The notes below the pieces were generated by a model. It was not told the DNA's origin and made no database searches. It saw only the letters and a list, made by a program, of their open reading frames with translations. The translations under genes and the position numbers were made by a program. Positions 25,281 to 34,223 of a stretch of DNA of 64,000 nt are shown in pieces. The DNA is from Paenibacillus plantarum (lineage in GTDB: Bacteria > Bacillota > Bacilli > Paenibacillales > NBRC-103111), in assembly GCF_013141695.1 (NCBI RefSeq), contig NZ_WHNY01000040.1, positions 248,001-312,000 of the forward strand, in the 5' to 3' direction. Positions within the stretch are counted from its first letter, which is position 1; the number at the start of each line of letters is the position of its first letter.

Positions 25281-25916
25281 CTACGAATCCGATCTTCGTG
25301 TAGATTCCACTAAAGTATCACGCAAAGAACGTTTCGGCAGCTTCCATTTGTAGTTAACTGAGAACATACGTAAAATGATGATAAGTGCAAAAAGAATAGC
25401 TAACTGCCATGTGCCCTGTGACCAGCCAAGCCCAACTAACGCTCCTGCTAACATACCCCAGACCGCATAAATTTCATCTTTGAGCACCATCGGTTTCCGA
25501 CCTGCTAGCACATCGCGGACCATACCTCCGCCAATCCCAGTGAGTACCGCGGCAACGATAATGGCACTTAATGGATGGCCCATATTCGTCGCATATAGCG
25601 CCCCTTGGATGGCGAATGCCGCTAAGCCAATGGCATCGAAGAAGGCTTCCCAGGTTTTCCACATTCGAATATATTTCACTGGCATAAGGAAGACAGCTGT
25701 CATCGCAAATAAAGCGATTTGAAAGTACATCCCTTGCTCCCAAAGAAGTACAATCGGTTTTCCGATAAGCATATTGCGAATGATCCCACCGCCAAACGCG
25801 GTAACAAGCCCAAGTACATACACACCTAAGATATCATATTCTTCTTCCATCGCCACGATCGCACCACTAACTGCGAAGGCGATCGTCCCAATGATACTAA
25901 ATAACTCCCAGTTCAC
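25281..25916 (-). CDS. Trimeric intracellular cation channel (TRIC/UPF0126) family protein
   Basis: 211 aa from a GTG at 25916. Two homologous three-helix halves are visible. Each carries the family signature: FAVSGAIVAMEEEYDILGVYVLGLVTAFGGGIIRNML near the start and FAIQGALYATNMGHPLSAIIVAAVLTGIGGGMVRDVL in the second half, both with GGG-(I/M)-(I/V)-R. It is an inner-membrane cation channel or small-solute permease (B. subtilis YvgT-like). It follows the Gfo/Idh gene by 17 bp. Confidence 0.9.
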   Translation of the reverse strand: MNWELFSIIGTIAFAVSGAIVAMEEEYDILGVYVLGLVTAFGGGIIRNMLIGKPIVLLWEQGMYFQIALFAMTAVFLMPVKYIRMWKTWEAFFDAIGLAAFAIQGALYATNMGHPLSAIIVAAVLTGIGGGMVRDVLAGRKPMVLKDEIYAVWGMLAGALVGLGWSQGTWQLAILFALIIILRMFSVNYKWKLPKRSLRDTLVESTRRSDS

Positions 25917-25933
25917 TTGCTTGCAGCTCCTGT

Positions 25934-27010
25934 CTACTCGATGTCCCAGTTCAATTTCACTTCATTGCCCGTTTGCGATGAACGGTAAATCGCATCTAGG
26001 ATCAAATTATTCGTATAGCCTGTCATGACAGAAGTTAACGGCTGAGAACCACTCGAGATACTAGACAAGAAATGCTGCACCATACGTGCACGTGGATCAT
26101 CATTCGCTGCAGGAGCCGAAAGTTCCGTCTCCACGATCCGATCGAATTTTTCAGCAAAAAGTTTTCCTTTCGCACCTTTCAAATAGGCACCGCCTTCAGA
26201 ACCAAGCAGCTGCACAACTGGCAAGTTATCCGTTTCGAGCAAGCCTGCCCAGCTGACATCCAAGGAAAGAGTTGCCCCATTTTCAAATTTAATCAAGGCT
26301 GTCGCTAAATCCTCAACATCAAATTTCCCTTCCCAGTTCGGAGCTCCCCATGTGCCAATCCCTTGCTTGCGTGGTCCGAACTCTGCATAGGTTGATCCAT
26401 ACACCGAAACTGGCTTTGGATTCCCCATCAAATACATGGTTAGATCTAACATATGTACGCCAAGATCGATTAAAGGACCTCCGCCTGATTTATCCATTTG
26501 GGTGAACCAAGTTCCCCAGCCTGGAATGCCCTTACGTCTCAGATAGCTCGCTTTCGCATGATAAATGTGACCAAGCGCACCTTTCTCCACTTGCTCCTTC
26601 ACTGCTATAGACGCTGCTTCCCAACGCATTTGGTGCGGAATCATCAGAATCTTGCCCGATTTGCGCTCTGCTTCAACAATTTGACGAGCAGATGCTAAAT
26701 CAATCGCCATCGGCTTTTCCAGCATAACATGCTTGCCAGCCTCTAACGCCTTAATCGCAATTGGTGCATGCCACTCATTCGAAACCGCTATGACAACGGC
26801 ATCAATCGTAGGATCCTCTAACAATTTATCTGAATTTGCATATACTTGTTCAATGTTATGATCTTTCGCTCTCATTTCAGCAAGCGGCAAATAGACATCT
26901 GTCACACCTGCAAGCTGCGCCCATGGTATTGTTTTGAACGTCTCCATGTGTACATTTCCGATATTTCCGGCGCCAATAATCCCAATGCGAGTTGGTTTTG
27001 TTACTGTCAT
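25934..27010 (-). CDS. Gfo/Idh/MocA-family NAD(P)-dependent oxidoreductase
   Basis: 358 aa from the ATG at 27010 after GGAGGG; the upstream in-frame extension is not needed. N-terminal Rossmann fold RIGIIGAGNIGNVHMETF, then the family EKPMAIDLASARQIV (EKP lysine) and a C-terminal substrate domain with GGPLIDLGVHMLDLTMYLMGNP (the conserved D-x3-H). Members oxidise or isomerise sugars and polyols; the substrate here cannot be named. It is probably co-transcribed with the TRIC-type gene. Confidence 0.9.
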   Translation of the reverse strand: MTVTKPTRIGIIGAGNIGNVHMETFKTIPWAQLAGVTDVYLPLAEMRAKDHNIEQVYANSDKLLEDPTIDAVVIAVSNEWHAPIAIKALEAGKHVMLEKPMAIDLASARQIVEAERKSGKILMIPHQMRWEAASIAVKEQVEKGALGHIYHAKASYLRRKGIPGWGTWFTQMDKSGGGPLIDLGVHMLDLTMYLMGNPKPVSVYGSTYAEFGPRKQGIGTWGAPNWEGKFDVEDLATALIKFENGATLSLDVSWAGLLETDNLPVVQLLGSEGGAYLKGAKGKLFAEKFDRIVETELSAPAANDDPRARMVQHFLSSISSGSQPLTSVMTGYTNNLILDAIYRSSQTGNEVKLNWDIE

Positions 27011-27192
27011 TTCTGTGACCCTCCAGAACCTGTTAGAATACAATCTTATCTATTATAAATGGGGATAACCCTCCCCGCAACCACGAATCTGGCCCTCTAA
27101 AATTTATCTTAGCGGAACTAGCCCTGTAGCGCTATTATTCACATATAATAAATTGCTAAAACTTTTTTAATAGTTGCACGCAAACATATTTA

Positions 27193-27205
27193 ACATTTGA
27201 AATGT
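27193..27205. promoter_or_regulatory. Small palindrome in a divergent promoter region
   Basis: ACATTT-G-AAATGT is a perfect palindrome about 60 bp before the 73-aa gene and 180 bp before the Gfo/Idh gene. It could be an operator. No regulator is identified. Confidence 0.3.
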
Positions 27206-27265
27206 ATCCTAAATAGTGTAAGGCAGCAACAAAGCAGCATTTACAGTGTAAAGGAGGGCTTAAAC

Positions 27266-27487
27266 ATGCAAGCAAACACAATCCGTTTCAAGAATAAATC
27301 GATCCCTGTGATGAATTTTACTCATAAACGTTCCCAAATGGAGTTACTCTCAACTAAATTGAAGGAATACGAACTTCATTTTGAATTTCGCAGAAAATTA
27401 AAAATGATCTCGATGATCGAGATCATTGGTGATGTCGCTATTTTCAAATACAATGATGGTACCAAATTGTACTTAGAAGTTTCCTAA
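27266..27487 (+). CDS. Small 73-aa protein, unknown
   Basis: ATG at 27266 after a strong AAAGGAGGG; an in-frame start at 27197 has none. The protein is basic in the first half (RFKNKSIPVMNFTHKRSQ) and ends in an apparent beta-hairpin (VAIFKYNDGTKLYLEVS). The stretch coding MISMIEII is a perfect 25-base palindrome (27403-27427). It ends tail-to-tail with kapB, overlapping by four bases. No family recognised. Confidence 0.7.
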   Translation: MQANTIRFKNKSIPVMNFTHKRSQMELLSTKLKEYELHFEFRRKLKMISMIEIIGDVAIFKYNDGTKLYLEVS

Positions 27488-27870
27488 TTGGACGGTGGAA
27501 AATATTCTTTATTCAGCTGATCAAGCTCCTGCAGAGAGCGTCGGGCCCATGCTTCCATGTCTGACAGCTTATCGATCTGAGCCAATAGCGCTCTCTTCAG
27601 AGACACTTGGTAATCTGGCACCTCACCCGCATAAGGACGGATCGTTGCAATCGGCATTAACGCAATCTCTTGATGAGATAATGCCCTTCTTTGATGAAAA
27701 AAAGCTACGCTTGGATCCATCGGATTATGTAAATCTCCTTGTGTTGGGTGATCCTTCACGGCAAGAATACGAACAGCCGCCTTCATGCTAGAGGACATCT
27801 CTACAACCTCACCATAATAAACCCCTGTTTTATACTCAGCGATAACGCGGTCTCCGATTTGAAAGCTCAT
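27484..27870 (-). CDS. kapB: Kinase-associated protein B (KapB)
   Basis: 128 aa from the ATG at 27870 (AGGAGTGA upstream). It has the KapB pattern: FQIGDRVIAEYKTGVYYGEVVE, VKDHPTQGDLHNPMDPSVAFFHQRRAL and YAGEVPDYQVSLKRALLAQ. In B. subtilis KapB supports the KinB branch of the sporulation phosphorelay. No lipoprotein signal is present despite the older name. It is downstream of the thioredoxin-like gene. Confidence 0.88.
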   Translation of the reverse strand: MSFQIGDRVIAEYKTGVYYGEVVEMSSSMKAAVRILAVKDHPTQGDLHNPMDPSVAFFHQRRALSHQEIALMPIATIRPYAGEVPDYQVSLKRALLAQIDKLSDMEAWARRSLQELDQLNKEYFPPSN

Positions 27871-27890
27871 TGTATACTTCACTCCTATTC

Positions 27891-28208
27891 TTATTCTACT
27901 AACGGCATTAGTCTGCGGTATAGCTCATCCACGGATTGCATCCGATATATATATTGTTTCTCTTTTCCAGGTTCGATAACGACAACACAAGGGACACTTG
28001 CAATTTGCCATTCTTGACTGATCTGAGGCAAAAAATTAATGTTACATTTCACTAACGGCATGTTCGGCTTCATCGTCAGTATAATGTCCAGCATGCGTTC
28101 TGTTACTTTGCAGGTACCGCATAGCGGCGTGTACATAAAGACTGCAAACGATTTGTCCTTATCTTGATTTACTTTGAATTGTAATTCTTGTTGAGATAAT
28201 TCCTGCAT
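27891..28208 (-). CDS. Thioredoxin-like protein (CGTC active site)
   Basis: 105 aa, thioredoxin fold with active site YTPLCGTCKVTERML (about residues 26-40) and the cis-proline region IASVPCVVVIEPG. It is a cytosolic thiol-disulfide protein resembling B. subtilis YusE. It is two bases downstream of the 172-aa gene and just upstream of kapB. Confidence 0.85.
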   Translation of the reverse strand: MQELSQQELQFKVNQDKDKSFAVFMYTPLCGTCKVTERMLDIILTMKPNMPLVKCNINFLPQISQEWQIASVPCVVVIEPGKEKQYIYRMQSVDELYRRLMPLVE

Positions 28209-28210
28209 CG

Positions 28211-28729
28211 CTATGCCCCTCTTTCATCCAGCCATACTAGGCTTTCAAACGCATAGTCGATCAAATCAGAAAAGTCATCGAGGTGACTCTCATCAATTTT
28301 GCGCCCAAAGGATAATGTAATAAGATTGCGGTACTCCTCTGGTTGTTCTCCAAACAAATACGATATTTGCTGGGTTATACGAGGCCGTTGTTCCCAAATG
28401 GCGTTCAATTGTGCTTCTATCATCGGACAGTCGATTTCGGGGTCATCCACATGTGTATGAAGCTTAATTAACAGCGTGCAACCCGGCTTAGCCGTAGGAT
28501 TTTCTAGAATCTCAGCTGCCAAATCACTCAAATGTACATGTAAGTGAATTTCTGCTTTATTCGGTAACCCCACTTGTCTAGCAAATTCAATAGCAAATGT
28601 GCGAGACATCGAGGACAAGTCAATTAAATCTTCTCTTCGTGTTATGATGATTTTACCTTCCAAATCCAAATCATAGACTGCCCCTTCGAGCACAACTTTG
28701 ATATTGTCATAGATCGTCGGATCAAACAT
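28211..28729 (-). CDS. Conserved-looking cytosolic protein, unknown
   Basis: 172 aa from the ATG at 28729 (AAGGTG at good spacing; a GTG at 28735 is too close). It contains a regular N-terminal mixed domain (NIKVVLEGAVYDLDLEGKIIITRR), the His-rich strand AEIHLHVHLSDLAAEIL and a later LIKLHTHVDDPEIDCP, which might bind metal. No family recognised. Its coupling to a thioredoxin-like gene is the only context. Confidence 0.65.
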   Translation of the reverse strand: MFDPTIYDNIKVVLEGAVYDLDLEGKIIITRREDLIDLSSMSRTFAIEFARQVGLPNKAEIHLHVHLSDLAAEILENPTAKPGCTLLIKLHTHVDDPEIDCPMIEAQLNAIWEQRPRITQQISYLFGEQPEEYRNLITLSFGRKIDESHLDDFSDLIDYAFESLVWLDERGA

Positions 28730-28802
28730 CCCCACACACCTTCTTTCATCTTTTCTTTGATTCGATTATACTATGGATATACCACGTAAAGAAGGTGTTC
28801 TT

Positions 28803-29024
28803 ATGTCAGACAAGCCTCAAGACCAGCAAGCCGACCAGGTCGAACCACAAGGTGTCAAAAAAGTCAGTTTAGCCGACGCGATCAAAGCCAAACTAGCTCA
28901 GAAACAAGCGGATCAAGCCGCAGCACGCGCTAACCCGAAAGCAGCAGGAAATGCGAATCAAACTGCGAAAAGCCAAATGACCAAAAAAGTAAATAACCAA
29001 CGCCGTCGCACCGGCGGCAGCTAG
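28803..29024 (+). CDS. Small Gln/Ala/Lys-rich protein, unknown
   Basis: 73 aa from the ATG at 28803 (AAGAAGGTG upstream). It is very hydrophilic: KVSLADAIKAKLAQKQADQ followed by an Ala/Asn/Lys tail ending RRRTGGS. It is probably largely disordered and basic at the C-terminus, so nucleic-acid binding is possible but unproven. It is monocistronic with a strong terminator. Confidence 0.65.
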   Translation: MSDKPQDQQADQVEPQGVKKVSLADAIKAKLAQKQADQAAARANPKAAGNANQTAKSQMTKKVNNQRRRTGGS

Positions 29025-29042
29025 ACAACACTTTGTGTAGCT

Positions 29043-29078
29043 AAAAGCGCCCTGAAAGTAACACTTCAGGGCGCTTTT
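29043..29078. terminator. Strong bidirectional terminator
   Basis: A perfect 14-bp stem AAAAGCGCCCTGAA / TTCAGGGCGCTTTT (29043-29056 with 29065-29078), T-rich on both sides. It separates the 73-aa gene from the leftward ABC-F gene. Confidence 0.92.
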
Positions 29079-29088
29079 TAGTTTATTC

Positions 29089-30702
29089 TTACGCGTAATG
29101 AATTTCGCGTTGTTTTTTCACATCTTCGCTTTCCAAATACTCATCATACGTAAACATTTTATCGATGAGACCTTTTGGCGTAAGCTCCATAACGCGATTA
29201 GCAATCGTTTGGATGAACTGATGGTCATGGGAAACGAATAGCATCGTACAGTCAGTATCAACAAGCCCATTGTTCAGCGCCGTAATTGACTCCAAATCCA
29301 AATGGTTGGTAGGCTCATCAAGGATCAATACGTTGGCTCCGCTTAGCATCATTTTGGAGAACATACAACGCACTTTCTCTCCTCCGGAAAGCACATTCGC
29401 TTTCTTCAATGCTTCTTCACCAGAGAACAACATACGCCCTAGGAATCCGCGAAGGAATGACTCATCTTGATCCTTGGAGTATTGACGAAGCCAGTCTACC
29501 AATGTCAGATCAGAGTTGAAATAATCTTGGCTGTCTTTCGGGAAGTAAGCTTGAGAAGTCGTGATCCCCCATGAGAATGTACCACTGTCTGCTTCCATTT
29601 CGCCCATCAAAATTTTAAACAGTGTCGTTTTCGCAATGCCATCAATGCCAACGAAAGCAACTTTATCGCCTTTATTAATCGTAAAGGTTACGTTATTTAA
29701 TACTTGAACACCATCAATTGTTTTGGAAATCCCCTCAACAGCAAGCAACTGCTTGCCTGCTTCACGCTCACCTTTGAAGTGAATGAACGGATATTTACGG
29801 CTGGAAGGACGAATATCTTCAAGTGTAAGTTTCTCCAATTGCTTTTTACGGGAAGTCGCTTGCTTGGATTTGGAGGCATTCGCACTAAAGCGCGCGATAA
29901 AGGCTTCCAATTCTTTTCGTTTTTCTTCGGTTTTCTTATTCGCATCACGTGTTAAACGAAGTGCCAATTGGCTGGACTCATACCACCAGTCATAGTTACC
30001 AACGTACATTTGGATTTTACCAAAGTCGATATCTGCGATATGGGTACATACTTGGTTCAGGAAGTGACGGTCATGTGATACGACGATTACAGTGCCTTCG
30101 AAACGGGACAAGAAGTGCTCCAGCCAACGAATGGACTCTAAGTTCAAATGGTTGGTAGGCTCATCGAGTAAAAGAATGTTTGGGTTACCGAATAAAGCTT
30201 GTGCTAAGAGCACGCGAACTTTTTCGTTTCCATCAAGATCCTTCATTTTCGTGTCATGCATGGATGTTGGAATACCTAGACCGATCAAAAGCTCTGCTGC
30301 GTCGGACTCTGCTTGCCAGCCGTCAAGATCTTGGAATTCGCCTTCAAGCTCAGCAGCTCTCATGCCGTCTTCTTCGGAGAAATCAGCTTTCGCATACAAA
30401 GCGTCCTTCTCTTCCATAATTTTGAACAAACGGGAATGCCCCATAACAACAGTTTTCAAAACTTCGATTTCATCAAATTCGTAATGGTTCTGTTTCAGAA
30501 CAGCCATACGCTCGCCTGGTGTGATGTTAACTTCGCCTGTGTTAGGCTCGATCTCACCGGAAAGAATTTTGAGGAAAGTCGATTTACCTGCACCATTTGC
30601 TCCGATCAAGCCGTAGCAATTTCCTGGTGTGAATTTAATATTGGCGTCTTCGAACAGGGCTCTCTTGCCGTAACGAAGCGTCACGTTATTTACACTAATC
30701 AT
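29089..30702 (-). CDS. ykpA: ABC-F ATPase, YkpA/YbiT type
   Basis: 537 aa with two ATP-binding domains and no membrane segments. First Walker A GANGAGKSTFLKIL; first signature region degenerate (DLDGNEKVRVLLAQAL instead of LSGG); Walker B LLLDEPTNHL. The second domain has a Walker A-like GIDGIAKTTL (lacks the usual GxGKS), signature LSGGEKVR and Walker B ILDEPTNHL. The inter-domain linker contains ANASKSKQATSRKKQLEKL. It matches the YkpA/YbiT lineage. ABC-F proteins act on the ribosome; the exact role of this one is unclear. It is last in the ABC-F gene run, with a terminator after it. Confidence 0.88.
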   Translation of the reverse strand: MISVNNVTLRYGKRALFEDANIKFTPGNCYGLIGANGAGKSTFLKILSGEIEPNTGEVNITPGERMAVLKQNHYEFDEIEVLKTVVMGHSRLFKIMEEKDALYAKADFSEEDGMRAAELEGEFQDLDGWQAESDAAELLIGLGIPTSMHDTKMKDLDGNEKVRVLLAQALFGNPNILLLDEPTNHLNLESIRWLEHFLSRFEGTVIVVSHDRHFLNQVCTHIADIDFGKIQMYVGNYDWWYESSQLALRLTRDANKKTEEKRKELEAFIARFSANASKSKQATSRKKQLEKLTLEDIRPSSRKYPFIHFKGEREAGKQLLAVEGISKTIDGVQVLNNVTFTINKGDKVAFVGIDGIAKTTLFKILMGEMEADSGTFSWGITTSQAYFPKDSQDYFNSDLTLVDWLRQYSKDQDESFLRGFLGRMLFSGEEALKKANVLSGGEKVRCMFSKMMLSGANVLILDEPTNHLDLESITALNNGLVDTDCTMLFVSHDHQFIQTIANRVMELTPKGLIDKMFTYDEYLESEDVKKQREIHYA

Positions 30703-30752
30703 GGAGTATATATACCTACCTTTTTGTTATTTTCTTTTAACTACTTCTTCTA

Positions 30753-32708
30753 TCATAACTTATTTCGTTCAATTTCTTCTACTAACTCTGATAAATAAGT
30801 CCATCTTTCCATCGCAGCTTCAAGTTCCGCCGTGGTTTGCAGCTCTTGTTCATAGAGATCACGAGCGAGATCAAAGTTACTGCCAGAGCTCTCGATTTGT
30901 TTTTTCAAGCTGTCGACTTTGTCCTCCAGTGTAGCAATGGTATTCTCGATTTCGTCCCATTCTTTCTGGTCTTTAAATGATAGTTTCTTCGGACGATTCG
31001 TGGCTGGAGCTGCGCCTGAATTTGAAGGTGTAGAAGCAGGACTACCGCTAGTCGTCTTCGAGTTCGCTTGGCGCACGATTTCTTTCCGAGCTTGCTCCGC
31101 CTCTTCTTGTTCCCGTTTATCTTCCAAATAGTCGGAATATGTTCCGATGAACGGCTCGATCCCACCATTTCCATCGAAGGCAAATAAATGCGTCACGGTT
31201 CGATCCAAGAAGTAGCGATCATGAGAAACCGTAATAACAGCCCCAGAGAATTGATCCAGATAATCTTCCAGTATCGTCAAAGTTTGGATGTCCAAGTCAT
31301 TGGTCGGCTCATCGAGGAGCAGAACATTCGGTTCACCCATAAGCGTTCGCAATAAATAAAGTCTACGACGTTCTCCGCCTGAAAGCTTGCCGATTGGCGA
31401 CCACTGCAAATTAGGAGAGAATAAGAAACGCTCAAGCATCTGTGCGGCCGAAATGGTTTCACCATCCGACGTGCGAATCTGCTCTGCAGCTTCCTTGATA
31501 TATTCAATCACACGCATCTTCTCGTCCATCTCGACGTTCTCTTGTGTGTAATAGGCCAACTTGACGGTTGTACCGGTCTCGATCGTGCCGCTGTCGGGCT
31601 GAATACGCCCGGCGAGCATGTTCAGCAGCGTCGACTTACCGCTGCCGTTCGGACCAATGATGCCGAGACGATCCTTCGGCATCACGATGTAGCTGAAGCC
31701 GCTGAGCAGCTGCTTCCCGCTGTTGAAAGACTTGGTGATGGCGTCCAGCTCCATCACCTTTTTGCCAAGGCGGCTGCCTGCCAGCGCCATGTCGAGCTTG
31801 TCAGCGGGACCGTCTACTTTGCGGTCCCGAAGATCCTCGGCGCGGTTAATACGCGCCTTCTGTTTCGTCGTGCGCGCCTTCGCGCCGCGACGGAGCCAGG
31901 CCAGCTCGCGGCGGAGGAGATTCTGCCGCTTATCTTCACTAGCGGCTTCGGAATCCATCCGCTCCGCCTTCTTCTCGAGGAACCACTCGTAGTTCCCCTC
32001 ATAGCTGTAGATCTTGCCCCGGTCCAGCTCCAGAATGCGGGTGGTGACCCGCTCTAGGAAGTACCGGTCATGGGTAACGAGCAGCAAAGCGCCGCGCCAT
32101 TTGCTGAGAAACTCCTCGAGCCAGATGGCCGTCTCGTTATCAATATGGTTCGTCGGCTCATCCAGGATGAGCAGATCGGCGGGCTGAATGAGCACGCGCG
32201 CCATGGCGACGCGTTTGCGTTGACCGCCGGACAGCTGGCCGACGGGCTTGTCGAACTCGCTGATGCCGAGCTTCATCAGCACGGTTTTGGCCAAGGTGCT
32301 GGCTTCCCAGGCACCTTGCTCATCCATACGCGCCTGGGCAGAGAACAGGCGCGCTTGTTTCTTCTCGTTGGAGGAATCCAGCTCCAACTCTGCAAGGGCT
32401 AGCTCATAGTCGCGCAGCGTCTTCATGAGCGGTGAATCACCGTGGAATACTTGCTCAAGCACCGTGGAGTTCGGATCGAACTCTGGGTTTTGCGGCAAGT
32501 ATTCCACGCGGAAATGGTTCGCGTGCACAAGCTTGCCGCGATCCGGGGATTCCAGACCCGCCAGCATCTTCAGCAGCGTGGACTTGCCTGTGCCGTTCAC
32601 GCCGATGAGGCCAATACGCTGCTTCTCGTTCAGTGTGAACGAGATATCGTCGAAGAGCACTTTGTCTCCATAGGTTTTGGTAATATCGACTGCGCTTAGA
32701 ATATTCAT
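30753..32708 (-). CDS. yfmR: ABC-F ATPase, YfmR/Uup type
   Basis: 651 aa. Walker A motifs GVNGTGKSTLLKML and GPNGSGKSTLLNML, signatures LSGGQRKRVAMAR and LSGGERRRLYLLR, Walker B LLLDEPTNDL, and a C-terminal coiled coil (EIENTIATLEDKVDSLKKQIE) after a Ser/Ala/Pro linker. This is the Uup/YfmR layout. In B. subtilis YfmR relieves ribosome stalling at proline-rich sequence alongside EF-P. The start overlaps the stop of the M42 peptidase gene. The 5' two-thirds (31560-32680) is notably GC-rich relative to the 3' third. Confidence 0.9.
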   Translation of the reverse strand: MNILSAVDITKTYGDKVLFDDISFTLNEKQRIGLIGVNGTGKSTLLKMLAGLESPDRGKLVHANHFRVEYLPQNPEFDPNSTVLEQVFHGDSPLMKTLRDYELALAELELDSSNEKKQARLFSAQARMDEQGAWEASTLAKTVLMKLGISEFDKPVGQLSGGQRKRVAMARVLIQPADLLILDEPTNHIDNETAIWLEEFLSKWRGALLLVTHDRYFLERVTTRILELDRGKIYSYEGNYEWFLEKKAERMDSEAASEDKRQNLLRRELAWLRRGAKARTTKQKARINRAEDLRDRKVDGPADKLDMALAGSRLGKKVMELDAITKSFNSGKQLLSGFSYIVMPKDRLGIIGPNGSGKSTLLNMLAGRIQPDSGTIETGTTVKLAYYTQENVEMDEKMRVIEYIKEAAEQIRTSDGETISAAQMLERFLFSPNLQWSPIGKLSGGERRRLYLLRTLMGEPNVLLLDEPTNDLDIQTLTILEDYLDQFSGAVITVSHDRYFLDRTVTHLFAFDGNGGIEPFIGTYSDYLEDKREQEEAEQARKEIVRQANSKTTSGSPASTPSNSGAAPATNRPKKLSFKDQKEWDEIENTIATLEDKVDSLKKQIESSGSNFDLARDLYEQELQTTAELEAAMERWTYLSELVEEIERNKL

Positions 32709-33754
32709 CCTTGCACCGGCTCCTGGATGTACGCAGCAAGCAGAGCTGCTGTATTCACTACAGCATCCATATGCGTACGCTCCATGCTATGTGACGCATG
32801 AACTCCTGGCCCAATTAACGCCGCCCGAATGTCGCGGCCGCCTCTAAGCGCTGCGGATGCATCCGATCCATAGCGCGGATAAATGTCAACAGCGTAGCCG
32901 ATTTCCAGCTTCTCGGCATGTTCAATCATTTTCGACGTCATCGCATAGTCGTAAGGACCTGACGAGTCTTTCGCACAAATGGAAACATCGCGCTCGCTTC
33001 CACTCAAATCATCACCAAGCGCGCCCATATCAACCGCGATAAAGTCTGTAATATCTTCTGGAATAAAAGATGAGCCGTGACCCACCTCTTCATAGTTGGA
33101 GAAGAACAGCTTGATCGTATAGTAAGGTTGAATGCTTTGTTCTTTCAACCATTTAAGAAGACCAAACAGGGATGCCACGCTCGCTTTATCATCCAAATGG
33201 CGAGATTTCACATACCCATTTTCCTTTACCTGTACACGCGGATCGAAAGAGATAAAATCGCCGACACGAATACCAAGTGCTTGCACATCTTTTTTGGAGT
33301 TCACAAGTTCATCAATCCGTACTTCCATATTCGCTTCATCGCGCTTGTACTCTCTCGCATCATCGTATACGTGCACGGATGGTCTTGACGTAAGAATCGT
33401 ACCATCATAAACACGCTCATCACGGGTATGAATTTGCACATACTCATTCTCGATTGCGCCCATCATAAACCCGCCAAGTGACGTAATTTTCAATGTGCCA
33501 TTCTCTTTAATTGAACGAACCATAGCACCAAGTGTGTCCACGTGCGCAGAAATGCCAATCACACGATCAGAACTCTCGCCTGGAATGGTCACGATGCCGC
33601 AGCCTTTATTCGTATAAGAAAGCTCAAAGCCAAGCTTACTCACTTCTAGCTCAACTTTTTGCATAATGTGATGCGTATATCCTGTTGGACTAGGAGTCCG
33701 CAGCAGCATTTCTAGAACTTCTGTCATGTAAGCTCTATTTAAATTGGACTTCAC
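32705..33754 (-). CDS. M42-family metallopeptidase (aminopeptidase/glucanase family)
   Basis: 349 aa from a GTG at 33754 (GAGAGG upstream); further upstream extension is unlikely. Metal-site motifs of M42: SAHVDTLGAMV (His-x-Asp), HLDDKAS (Asp), NYEEVGHGSS (catalytic Glu-Glu) and ALIGPGVHASHSMERTH (His). Cytosolic dodecameric aminopeptidases of this family trim peptides; substrate preference is unknown. It is upstream of yfmR with a four-base overlap. A long hairpin precedes it. Confidence 0.9.
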   Translation of the reverse strand: MKSNLNRAYMTEVLEMLLRTPSPTGYTHHIMQKVELEVSKLGFELSYTNKGCGIVTIPGESSDRVIGISAHVDTLGAMVRSIKENGTLKITSLGGFMMGAIENEYVQIHTRDERVYDGTILTSRPSVHVYDDAREYKRDEANMEVRIDELVNSKKDVQALGIRVGDFISFDPRVQVKENGYVKSRHLDDKASVASLFGLLKWLKEQSIQPYYTIKLFFSNYEEVGHGSSFIPEDITDFIAVDMGALGDDLSGSERDVSICAKDSSGPYDYAMTSKMIEHAEKLEIGYAVDIYPRYGSDASAALRGGRDIRAALIGPGVHASHSMERTHMDAVVNTAALLAAYIQEPVQG

Positions 33755-33808
33755 TTGGATTCCTCTCCCATGCCTATGTAATTTCGCACCTGCGCTAAAC
33801 ACACAAAA

Positions 33809-33884
33809 AACAGTGCAGCCTAAGAATTTTCGCTCGTCCCTGACAACGTCAAGAACGAGCCTCTTCTAAGGATACTACACTGTT
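33809..33884 (-). terminator. Long nested hairpin with T-run before the M42 gene
   Basis: Outer arms AACAGTG (33809-33815) and CACTGTT (33878-33884), a middle imperfect stem (CCTAAGAA / TTCTAAGG) and an inner stem GCTCGT / ACGAGC near 33832 and 33855. On the minus strand the last arm runs into TTTTTTGTG. It can terminate transcription from the Dabb gene. As it is only 55 bp before the M42 start it could also be a leader attenuator. Confidence 0.65.
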
Positions 33885-33907
33885 CTCTTATGTTTTTCAA
33901 ACATGGG

Positions 33908-34198
33908 TTAGCTTACAAAATCAACACAGATGGACGTTCCATCAAGAACTGTTTTCATATGAGCTTTGACTTGTTCGTGCACAGGGTGCGTATCGTAAAC
34001 CTTCAAATCGTCTAGGGAATCGAATTTCGTAATGAGTGCGATATCGTAAGAACGCTCTAGATGTAAAATATCAGTTCCAACCTCGATGTGCTTTAAAACC
34101 GGGATTTTACCTTCCATGTTCGTAAGAACAGCTTTGGTTACTTCTATGGCTTCTGGACTACGATCTTTGAGTTTAAAAAACACGACATGCGTTAACAT
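33908..34198 (-). CDS. Dabb-family protein (stress-responsive A/B barrel)
   Basis: 96 aa with the dimeric alpha/beta-barrel pattern: MLTHVVFFKLKDRSPEAIE at the start, IEVGTDILHLERSYDIALITKFDSLDDLKVYDTHPVHEQV in the centre. Members are small cytosolic dimers, often stress-induced, with no agreed enzymatic role. It lies 25 bp downstream of yfmM. Confidence 0.87.
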   Translation of the reverse strand: MLTHVVFFKLKDRSPEAIEVTKAVLTNMEGKIPVLKHIEVGTDILHLERSYDIALITKFDSLDDLKVYDTHPVHEQVKAHMKTVLDGTSICVDFVS

Positions 34199-34223
34199 CG
34201 TTATCTCCTCCGATTTGAATAAA

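Noticed and set aside
33755..33907. T-box leader before the M42 peptidase gene
   Set aside because: There is a structured hairpin with T-run but no T-box consensus (AGGGTGGNACCGCG-like) in the region.
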